Below are positions 1 through 8,700 of a DNA stretch of 27,483 bases, piece after piece. Numbering within the stretch: the stretch's first letter is position 1; each line of letters begins with the position of its first letter. The stretch comes from a virus: IMG/VR virus record IMGVR_UViG_3300009104_000099, positions 1 through 27,483 of that record, one strand, 5' to 3'. The position numbers were made by a program, and so were the translations under genes. Under the pieces are notes generated by a model that saw only the letters and a list, made by a program, of their open reading frames with translations, searched no databases and was not told where the DNA came from.

Positions 1-6
1 AAAAAA

Positions 7-423
7 ATGCCAACTATTTTTACAAAACCTTTGAGTCAGGCTACTCGCCAATGGAGTGATCTGGACTTGAATTTCGAAGCTCACCCAGTTACCAAAGATG
101 TTACACGAAAGCTGAATGTTGAGGCTATAAAAAGATCAGTAAAGAATCTCATCTTAACAAATAAGTATGAGCGTTTATTTCATCCAGAAATAGGGTCTGG
201 TCTTACTGGTCTGTTATTTGAATTGGTTTCTCCGACTACAGCTGCTATTGTTGAATCTACTATTAGACAGACTATTAATAATTACGAGCCTAGAGTCATT
301 CTTAATGATGTTCTTGTACAGGGCAATATAGATAGAAACGGATATAATGTTACAATAAACTTTGTAACAATAAATGTTTTGCAACCAGTAACGATAGAAT
401 TCTTCTTGGAGAGGTTAAGATAA
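7..423 (+). CDS. 25: Baseplate wedge protein, gp25-like
   Basis: This 138-aa protein looks like the T4 gp25/GPW family, a small wedge component that helps start sheath assembly at the baseplate. T4 gp25 is about 132 aa, so the length fits. The family's best conserved stretch is visible at about residues 59-72 (HPEIGSGLTGLLFE), preceded by a helix rich in charged residues (NLILTNKYERL). The ATG lies six bases from the window edge, so its ribosome binding site cannot be judged, but the N-terminus has a plausible family length. The stop codon overlaps the start of the next gene by one base (TAATG), which fits translational coupling with the gp6-like gene. Confidence 0.9.
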   Translation: MPTIFTKPLSQATRQWSDLDLNFEAHPVTKDVTRKLNVEAIKRSVKNLILTNKYERLFHPEIGSGLTGLLFELVSPTTAAIVESTIRQTINNYEPRVILNDVLVQGNIDRNGYNVTINFVTINVLQPVTIEFFLERLR

Positions 424-2246
424 TGCCATCAAAGAAATTAAATATAACTGATTTAGATTTTGATGATATAAAATCTAATTTAAAAACTTATCTAAGCTCT
501 CAGGAACAATTTGAGGATTATGATTTTGAAGGTAGTTCCATGAGCATTTTGTTAGATATATTATCTTACAATACTCATTACATGGGTTTCTATGCTAACA
601 TGCTTGCGAATGAAATGTTTTTAGATTCTTCAGCGTTGAGAGATTCTATTGTTTCTCATTCTAAACATCTTAACTTTACACCCACTTCAAAACGATCCGC
701 TACTGCAAAATTAGATTTTACTTTTACTCCATCTGGTTCACCATCTCAAATAACTATACTAAAAGGTACAACTTTCACTTCAAGTATTGATGGTGTTAGA
801 TATACTTTTACTACAGATGAAGCACATACAGTACCAAGAGCATTGGATGGTACATATAGTCTTACTGGTGTTAAAATAGTTGAGGGTAAAGTTTTAAATA
901 AAAGATATACTGTTAATGGTGCAGATAAAACACAAAGATTTATTTTACCAAATTCTGATATTGATACGCAATCAATTAAAATGAATATTCAAACATCTGG
1001 AAGTGATACTACACTTGAGACATTTACTAATGCTTCAAGTATAGATATTAATGTGATTAAAAGTACTGATGCTGTATTTTGGGTAGAAGAAATAAAAGAT
1101 CAAGAATACGAAATTATTTTTGGAGATGGTTCAGTTGGTAAACAGTTGATAGATGGAAATATTGTTTTCATAGAATACATGACTACAAATGGATCAGCTG
1201 CAAATAATGCTAGTACCTTTACTGCAACGAGCGTAGTTGCTGGTTTGGATTCTGGAAATTATGTTATAACAACTAACACAATCGCAAATGGTGGTTCTGA
1301 TATTCAGACATCTGATTCTGTAAAATTTCTTGCACCAAAATTATATTCTGCACAGAAAAGAGCTTGTACAAAAGAAGATTATAAAGCAATTTTGTTAGAA
1401 CAAAGACCAGACATTGAATCCATAACTGTTTATGGTGGTGAGGAGGCAGACCCAGTACAGTATGGAAAAGTTTTTATTGCAGCCAAACCAGCTGGTAATA
1501 ATGTTTATAGTACTTCTACTAAAGAGAATATTCGTGATACCGTTCTTAAAAAGTTAAATGTTGTTACAATACAACCAGAGATTATTGATCCAGTTTTCTT
1601 TTATGTTCTAATTGATAGTGTAATAAATTTTGATCCTGTTAAACTGTTAACAGATCAGACTACTCTTTCGACAAATATCAATACATCTATTCAATCTTAC
1701 ATTCAGAATAATCTAGAAAAGTTCGATCAAAAGTTTAGGTATTCACAATTAGTTTCTTCTATTGATGATACTAGTTCTGCTATTAGAAATAATAAAACAA
1801 TGATTAAGTATCGCCAAAGAGTTATACCAACTCTTTTGAATCAAGCACAGACCTTTACAATGAATTTTAATAATGCAATAAAAAAGGGAAGTATTACCTC
1901 AGAATCTTTTGTTGGTTCAGACGGAAACACATATGTATTGATTGATGATTCGGAAGGAAAAATTAAAGCTGCAAAAACTACTAATGGTGTACAGGATGCT
2001 CCTGCTGTTTACTTAGTACAACCAGACGGTACAAAGAATCAAGGTGAGATTGATTATACTACTGGTAAGATAACATTAAATAGTTTAACTATCGTTTCAA
2101 TTACATCTGGTGAACAATTTATTAGATTTACTGTAACACCTGATAGTAATAATTCGGATATTACTCCTTTGAGAGAACAAATTTTAACTTATGATGTAAA
2201 TGAAACAGATGCTATTACTATAACAATGGTTTCAGAAACAATTTAA
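423..2246 (+). CDS. 6: Baseplate wedge protein, gp6-like
   Basis: This 607-aa protein resembles T4 gp6 (660 aa), the wedge protein that forms the ring around the baseplate hub and belongs to the broad gpJ-like group. The N-terminal segment (about residues 33-60; YDFEGSSMSILLDILSYNT, then an FYANMLANEMFL helix) is the typical gp6 beginning. A FGDGSVGK motif sits near residues 234-241, and a conserved block with RACTKEDYKAILLEQRPDI lies near 312-330. The C-terminal 150 residues are beta-rich and less recognisable. The gene starts inside the gp25-like stop codon and is followed after a single base by the gp7-like gene, so the three are probably translated as a unit. T4 also has 6-7-8 in this order. 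Confidence 0.88.
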   Translation: MPSKKLNITDLDFDDIKSNLKTYLSSQEQFEDYDFEGSSMSILLDILSYNTHYMGFYANMLANEMFLDSSALRDSIVSHSKHLNFTPTSKRSATAKLDFTFTPSGSPSQITILKGTTFTSSIDGVRYTFTTDEAHTVPRALDGTYSLTGVKIVEGKVLNKRYTVNGADKTQRFILPNSDIDTQSIKMNIQTSGSDTTLETFTNASSIDINVIKSTDAVFWVEEIKDQEYEIIFGDGSVGKQLIDGNIVFIEYMTTNGSAANNASTFTATSVVAGLDSGNYVITTNTIANGGSDIQTSDSVKFLAPKLYSAQKRACTKEDYKAILLEQRPDIESITVYGGEEADPVQYGKVFIAAKPAGNNVYSTSTKENIRDTVLKKLNVVTIQPEIIDPVFFYVLIDSVINFDPVKLLTDQTTLSTNINTSIQSYIQNNLEKFDQKFRYSQLVSSIDDTSSAIRNNKTMIKYRQRVIPTLLNQAQTFTMNFNNAIKKGSITSESFVGSDGNTYVLIDDSEGKIKAAKTTNGVQDAPAVYLVQPDGTKNQGEIDYTTGKITLNSLTIVSITSGEQFIRFTVTPDSNNSDITPLREQILTYDVNETDAITITMVSETI

Positions 2247-2247
2247 T

Positions 2248-4305
2248 ATGACAACTAAAGTAAAACCAAATCAACCTATTCATCCTAAGTTTGATGAGAG
2301 ACTTAGTGTAAGAATAGAAGGACAACTTCCTGAGTTTGTCAAAACAGATCATCCTACGTTTGTAGCTTTTCTTGAAGCGTATTACGAATATATGGAACAG
2401 CAGGGGAAACCCTACGAGATCATTGGTAATTTAAATAATTATGCAGACCTCGGAAGTACTACGGAAGATTTTTTAAAATACTTTAAAGAGCAGTATGCCG
2501 TAGATATTCCAGAAGCAGTTTTTGCAAACACAAGTAAACCATTTGTATTAAAACATCTCAGAGATTTCTATCGTGCAAAGGGTAGTGAGAAATCATTTCA
2601 GTTATTTTTTAGATTACTTTATAATCAAGAAATAGAACTTTATTTTCCTGCCACGGATATGCTTCGTACCTCTGATGGTAGATATAATAAAAGTAAAATT
2701 ATAAGAGTGATTGATACTAGTGCTGATGATAGTGTATTTAAATTAGTAGGAAAAAAAATTACTGGTCAAACTTCTACCGCTACTGCTATTGTTGAAAATA
2801 TATTGAAAGAGAGTGTAGGTTCTTATGTTGTTTCTACATTATATCTTTCTGGTGTTCTAGGCACCTTCTCAATGAATGAAGTTATTTCAGATGGAACATT
2901 AACATTTACATTGGGGTCAATGGTAACTGGTAGTTCCATACAAGTTGCTGGAAATAATTATTCTGTTGGAAGTTCAATACCAATATCTGGCGGTGGTGCA
3001 AATAATTCTGGTGCGGTTATAAAGATTAATAAATTAACCGCTGGTAGTATATTGAAAGTTAATATTACCAATGGTGGTACTGGTTATCAAGTTGGTGATA
3101 AGTTTGTTTTCAATAATTCTGGTAAGATGAATATTAATGGTAGAACTGCAAGTTTAATTGTCAAAGCTGTTGATGGTAGTGGAACGATTACGGAACTTGA
3201 ATTAGAAAACATGGGTAGAGGTTACACTTCCCTACCAACAATATCTGGTGGTAGTGGTAATGGTTTTGTTCCAGAAATTATTGGATGGAACATTGGTGGT
3301 ATTTCAGAATTAAAAATTCAAAATAATGGTTTCGGTTTTAGTAGTACACCAACATTAGATTTAACAGGACTTGGTGATGGTGATGCACAGGTAAGTGTTA
3401 CAGTAGGTTCATATGAACCAAAGTTCAATGTTGGTTTTATTTCTGATAATGGATTTCTATCTGCTAATAAATATTTACAGGATAGTAATTACTATCAATT
3501 ATTTTCTTATGTTCTTACTGTTGGAGAAACGATTGATAAATGGAGAGACATTGTTAAACGTGCGATACATCCAGCTGGTCTAGCGTTGTTTGGAAGGTAT
3601 CAATTAATATCTAATATAAAAACAAATTTCTCTTTAACTAATCTTGATTTATCTGATAGATATACAATTATTTTCCATGATGGCGATATTGAACCGCCAG
3701 TAAGATTAAATTTAAAAATAGATTCATGTGAAGGTGATAGTGAACTAATTGTTAATGCTGAAGATTATAAACTTATTTCTGATAGTGTAGAGGAAACGGA
3801 AGATCATGGTTTGATAACACAGATGGTTGATGATGGTGAGGACTATAAATTAATATCTCAACTTGTTAGTGCATTTTCTGAACCAACTAAATGTCAGATT
3901 TATGAGCAAGACTTAGGTATTCAGAAATTAGTTGATGGTGGTTTTGATGATTACCTTTTTGTTAATGTAGTTGCTACTAGAAGTGGAGATTTTGGTTTCA
4001 TAGTTGGCCCAACTGCTAACCCTATGGATTATGGTACTGTTAGTGAGTCAGACCAATTCGGTTCTTCACAATTAAGACTTGGGCCGATAAGAAGAAGCCT
4101 GGATAGAATGAAGTTTCTCAATCAAGGTGGGTATAGTCAGGTTATTGGTTCTGGCAATCAGTCTGGTACAACTATTGAGAATTTTAAAAATGAAATAATT
4201 TCAGAGTATGTTTTCTTTAATGGAAAGAAACATAGAAGATTAACGAATGCTACAGTAACTCAATATGTAACTGGTGATGAAGCAAATGCTTTACCGCCTT
4301 CATAA
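2248..4305 (+). CDS. 7: Baseplate wedge protein, gp7-like (reduced)
   Basis: This 685-aa protein sits exactly between gp6-like and gp8-like genes, the place of gp7 in T4. Its first about 137 residues resemble the C-terminal third of T4 gp7 as I remember it: a HPTFVAFLEAYYEYM helix, then RDFYRAKGSEKSFQLFFRLL followed by YNQEIEL. A second match is at residues 414-450 (IDKWRDIVKRAIHPAGLALF). T4 gp7 is 1032 aa, so the large N-terminal part of gp7 seems absent. Residues about 230-390 are glycine-rich repeats (GGTGY, GRGYTSLPTI), and residues near 500-550 carry an imperfect EDYKLIS repeat. There is no clear ribosome binding site, and start follows stop by one base, so coupling to gp6 is likely. Annotation only as a structural protein would also be defensible. 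Confidence 0.72.
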   Translation: MTTKVKPNQPIHPKFDERLSVRIEGQLPEFVKTDHPTFVAFLEAYYEYMEQQGKPYEIIGNLNNYADLGSTTEDFLKYFKEQYAVDIPEAVFANTSKPFVLKHLRDFYRAKGSEKSFQLFFRLLYNQEIELYFPATDMLRTSDGRYNKSKIIRVIDTSADDSVFKLVGKKITGQTSTATAIVENILKESVGSYVVSTLYLSGVLGTFSMNEVISDGTLTFTLGSMVTGSSIQVAGNNYSVGSSIPISGGGANNSGAVIKINKLTAGSILKVNITNGGTGYQVGDKFVFNNSGKMNINGRTASLIVKAVDGSGTITELELENMGRGYTSLPTISGGSGNGFVPEIIGWNIGGISELKIQNNGFGFSSTPTLDLTGLGDGDAQVSVTVGSYEPKFNVGFISDNGFLSANKYLQDSNYYQLFSYVLTVGETIDKWRDIVKRAIHPAGLALFGRYQLISNIKTNFSLTNLDLSDRYTIIFHDGDIEPPVRLNLKIDSCEGDSELIVNAEDYKLISDSVEETEDHGLITQMVDDGEDYKLISQLVSAFSEPTKCQIYEQDLGIQKLVDGGFDDYLFVNVVATRSGDFGFIVGPTANPMDYGTVSESDQFGSSQLRLGPIRRSLDRMKFLNQGGYSQVIGSGNQSGTTIENFKNEIISEYVFFNGKKHRRLTNATVTQYVTGDEANALPPS

Positions 4306-4320
4306 ACTTTAAAAAAGTAT

Positions 4321-4328
4321 TATAAATA
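4321..4328 (+). promoter_or_regulatory. T4-type late promoter (TATAAATA)
   Basis: The exact T4 late-promoter octamer TATAAATA lies in the 65-nt gap between the gp7-like and gp8-like genes, 42 nt before the gp8 start. In T4 this -10 box is read by the gp55-gp33 modified host RNA polymerase. A second exact copy precedes the next gene, which supports a real regulatory role. Confidence 0.75.
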
Positions 4329-4370
4329 TCGAAGTACAGATAACAAAACAATTAAAAGGAACGAATAATT

Positions 4371-5699
4371 ATGAGTGCTATAATCCATAACAGTTTTAGA
4401 AAATATAACGCAGATAACTTTATTGATTCATTAGGATCGAATAAGGTCTATTTGATGATCGGTAAAGATTCGCCTTGGAGTGGAGCTAGCGCTGGTGAAT
4501 ATAACGAAACAACGCCGAGTGATACTATTATACCCATTCCGATTGATACTACATCATCTCAATATATACATCATGCTTCTATGATTGCAGCTAAACTAAT
4601 TCCCGCTTCTAGTGTTTCTCATGTTATCAAGAGAGTTGATTGGACTACTGGTACAGTTTATGTTGAGTATGATAATTTGACAGATGATATTATAGATCAG
4701 GACTTCTTTGTTTTTACAAGTGCATTTAGAGTTTATAAGTGTATTAGTAATTATGGTGGAGCCGCTTCTACGGTAGAACCAACTGGTGTTTCTGCTGACA
4801 TTATTGAAACAGCAGATAATTATAGATGGAAGTTTATGTTTGAAGTTCCACAAGGAGATGTTTTAAAATTCGTAACAACCGATTGGATTCCAGTAAAAAC
4901 TCCAGCGACTGCTGGTACGGATCAGGAAACAGTAGAAGGTGCAGCTGTTGATGGAGCATTAGATCATATAGCAGTTACTGGTGGTGGTACTGGATATAAA
5001 TTCCATGTTGGTACTGCACAGTCAGGATCAGGAACTACTGCTGTTCTAGATGTTGGTGCTGATGCTACAGATGATTATTATAATGGAATGACAATCTTTA
5101 TTACAAATGGTGAAGGTAATGGACAGTTAAGAACAATTACAGATTATGATGGAACAACTAAAACAGCTACAATCGATTCTGCATGGTCAACTGATTTAAA
5201 TAACACAAGTGATTTTTCTGTTGCACCAGTTGTAACAATAACTCCTAGTGCTAATGATGGTACTGGTGCAGTTGCTAGAGTTTCAAGTGTAGAGTCAGGT
5301 GTCGTTAAAAAAATATCTATGGTAACAATCGGTTCTGGATATCGTTTTGTAACTGCAGCTGTAACAAGTGGTGGTGGTGCTGGTGCCGTAATTAATCCTA
5401 TAATTTCACCTACGGGCGGACATGGTAGTAATGCTGTAAGTGAATTGGGTGGTGCATTTGTTATGTTGAATGCTAGACTAGTTGGTAATGAAGGTGCTGA
5501 CTTTCCAGTAGGAGATGATTTTAGAAAAGTACATCTCTTGGCTAATCCTAAAACTGGTGGTGTTGCAGCTACTGGTACAACCTATAACGCTGATGAAATA
5601 GATGACGGTTCGGGTTCAATAATTTATACAGAATTTAGAACACCAATTAATAGAGCATCTGATTCAACCGAAGATATAAAACTAGTTGTCGAATTCTAG
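4371..5699 (+). CDS. 8: Baseplate wedge protein, gp8-like
   Basis: This 442-aa protein resembles T4 gp8 (334 aa), the dimeric wedge protein of the outer baseplate. Shared features are the N-terminal FRKYNADNFIDSLG region, the GKDSPW motif near residues 31-36 (T4 has GRSEPW), a YRWKFMFEVP segment (T4: YVWEYLFEIP), FRKVHLLANP near the C-terminus, and a C-terminal end with RTPINRASDSTEDI (T4: RPPIIMAMDQTEEI). Compared with T4 it carries about 100 additional residues between about 198 and 360. These are glycine-rich and contain GGGTGYKF and IGSGYRF, like the repeats in its two neighbours. An AAGGA-type ribosome binding site and a late promoter precede the ATG. Confidence 0.88.
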   Translation: MSAIIHNSFRKYNADNFIDSLGSNKVYLMIGKDSPWSGASAGEYNETTPSDTIIPIPIDTTSSQYIHHASMIAAKLIPASSVSHVIKRVDWTTGTVYVEYDNLTDDIIDQDFFVFTSAFRVYKCISNYGGAASTVEPTGVSADIIETADNYRWKFMFEVPQGDVLKFVTTDWIPVKTPATAGTDQETVEGAAVDGALDHIAVTGGGTGYKFHVGTAQSGSGTTAVLDVGADATDDYYNGMTIFITNGEGNGQLRTITDYDGTTKTATIDSAWSTDLNNTSDFSVAPVVTITPSANDGTGAVARVSSVESGVVKKISMVTIGSGYRFVTAAVTSGGGAGAVINPIISPTGGHGSNAVSELGGAFVMLNARLVGNEGADFPVGDDFRKVHLLANPKTGGVAATGTTYNADEIDDGSGSIIYTEFRTPINRASDSTEDIKLVVEF

Positions 5700-5707
5700 T
5701 ATAAATA
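5700..5707 (+). promoter_or_regulatory. T4-type late promoter (TATAAATA)
   Basis: An exact TATAAATA lies directly behind the gp8-like stop codon (5697-5699) and 24 nt before the ATG of the giant structural protein. The following leader is a short A-run and AAAGGT ribosome binding site. Its position in a 32-nt intergenic gap suggests a late promoter for the 1781-aa gene. Confidence 0.75.
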
Positions 5708-5731
5708 ATTAAAAAAAACTAAAGGTAAATT

Positions 5732-8700
5732 ATGTCTAATAACATTACAGTCAATACAAACCAGAATCCTTATTTTGATGATTTTGATGAGAATGATAAT
5801 TTTCATCAGGTCATGTATAAACCATCTCTGCCCGTACAAGCTAGAGAATTAACTACGCAACAATCCATACTCCGAGATCAAGTAAAGAAATTCGGAGATC
5901 ATGTTTTTAAAAATGGAAGTAAAGTAACTGGCGCTGATGTAACATTAAATTTAGATTATGAGTTTGTTAAACTACAAAGTCAGTTAAATGGTGTAGATAT
6001 TAATGTTGATAACTTTGCTGGTAAAACTATTACTGGTAATGAATCTGGAACTAAAGCTTTAGTTATTGGTACTGCTAAACTTGATACTGATTCTGGCGAT
6101 CCTAATACAGTATTTGTTAAGTATATTACTGGTGGTGCAGTAACGGACGGTGTACAGGGAATTAAAGTTCTCAATGTTGGTTCTGGATATACTAGTGTTC
6201 CTACAGTAGTTATTACGCCAACAAATGGAGGTTCTGGTGCTACTGCTGTTGCGAATGTTAACAATGGTACAGTAACTTCCGTTGATGTAACCAATTCTGG
6301 AACTGGTTATCTTTCTGCTCCAACAATTACTTTTGCAGGCGGTAGTGGTTCGGGTACAACCGCAACATCTACGATTGAAACATCACCAACATTTCTTGGT
6401 AATGAAAGAGTAAGTGCAACTGATTTAAGTATATCTGCATTGACACAATCAAGTTCACCTACTGGTACTGGTAGTTCTGTTTCTTTAAGTGAAGGTGTTT
6501 TCTATATCAATGGTAATTTTGTTAAAACAGCTACACAGACAATCGTTCTTGACAAATATACAAATACCCCTTCTTATAAAATTGGTGTAACCGTACTAGA
6601 GAGTATTATAACTTCTGGTGATGATTCAACATTGTTGGATAATGCACAAGGTTCTTTTAACTTCTCTGCTCCTGGCGCAGATCGTTTGAAACTTGCATTG
6701 ACATTAACAAAGAAAACACTTGATTCGGAAGATGATACAGACTTCTTTGAAGTGTTAAGAGTCGATAACGGTTTAAAACAATTAGATGTTGCTGTTCCTC
6801 TTTATTCTGCTTTGGAACAAACATTTGCAAGAAGAACATTTGATGAGTCTGGTAGTTATACTGTAAGACCTTTTAACATTCAGTTAAAAGACGATCCATT
6901 AGATAGTACAAAATTTATTGCAAGACTTGATCCTGGCAAAGCTTTCATTGAAGGTTTTGAATATGAAACAATTATTTCAACAGACTTGTCTATTGAAAAA
7001 GCACGAACAACAGTAAACGTAAATAACTTTGATCGTCTAATGCAATATGGTAACTATATTATTGTAACAGGCTACAAAGGTATGTTTGATATTACATCTA
7101 ATGTAAAGATTGACTTGCATAATGCTGATCATGCATCTATCGTTACAACTGATTCTGGAACTTATGCAAACACAAAAATTGGTGAAGCACGTATTAGAAG
7201 TGTTCAACATATTTCTGGTACTGGTGTAACTGCTACATATAGATTATATATCTATGATATTCAAATAACAACTTCTACCTTTGCAGAGGTTGAATCGGTT
7301 GTAATACCAGAAAGTCCTCTATCTGGTGCTATTGATTTTATTGGTTATGCTAATATTGATGATAGTGGTAAGGATGGTGGAACATCTGGTGGCGATGCAA
7401 AGTTATTTGAAACATCTGAGAATAGTATGTTATTCAAACTTCCTCAGAATACTATACAAACTATTCGTGATGAAAGTTCTGGTATTGACACAAGTTATAC
7501 TATAAAAAGAGTTTTTAAAGATGTTCCGTTTACAGTAGGTCAAGCAACGATTCCTACTGGTGGTGTTACTGAAACATTTTTAGGTACTGGTAGTTTAAGT
7601 AATACTAATAAAGTAGAGAACTATCTTATTACGGTAAAAACAGTTGGAACTTCTGCTTTTAGTGTAGGTGATGTTATTTCTTTAGATGATCCAGCAACTG
7701 CAACTGTTAATGGCCCAGATAATATATCGGTTACATTTGATGCTAATACCGCTACAAACTTTACAGCAGATATTATTGCGACATTGAATATCGATAATAA
7801 ACAAGAGAAAACAAAAGCGTTAACTAAGTGTCATAGTAAAACTATTGCATCTCCTAATACATCTATGTTGAGTAGTGATTCATTGGAAATTTCTGATGTT
7901 TATACTCTTGATGCGGTTTATGATTCTGAAGATTTAGCAACTGATCCTACTCTACCAACATTGAATGTTAATCAAACATCAGATTCATTGACACCAGGCG
8001 AAACTATAACAGGATTAACTTCTGGTGCAAAGGGTAAAGTAATTGCAGGCGCTGGTGGAACAACAACAGTTACTTATGTATTAATGAGTGGAACTTTTGT
8101 TGTAGAGGATGTTATTGGAGCAACATCTGGATTTACAAAAACTGTTACAACTGTTGTTGCTGGTTCACCAGAAATTTCATCTAGATATTCTCTTAATACT
8201 GGCCAGAAAGATAATTTTTACGATCATGGTTCTATTAAGTTGAAAGATGGTTCAACCGCACCTACTGGAAGAATTACTGCTGTCTTTACTTATTTTACTC
8301 ATACTGGTATAGGATATTTTTCAGTTGACTCTTATACATCATCCGTTGGTTTTGATAATATTCCAACTTATACATCACCCATAACTGGTGATACAGTTGA
8401 GTTAAGAGATTGTATTGATTTTAGACCAAGACGAGATGATGGTGGTGTTGGTGTTTCAAATGCTGAAGTACCATCACCCAATACAAACTGGTCTGCTGAT
8501 TATAGTTATTATCTCCCAAGAGTTGATACTGTTTATTTAAGTAGAGAAAGAAAATTCGGAAGTAACATGGGTGTTCCTTCCTTAACAACTGTACCCCCTA
8601 TTAGATTAGATGGTACTATGAACTTGTATGCATTGGAGATTCCAGCATATACATTTAAAGCATCAGACGTTAATGCAAAATATATTGAAAACAAAAGATA

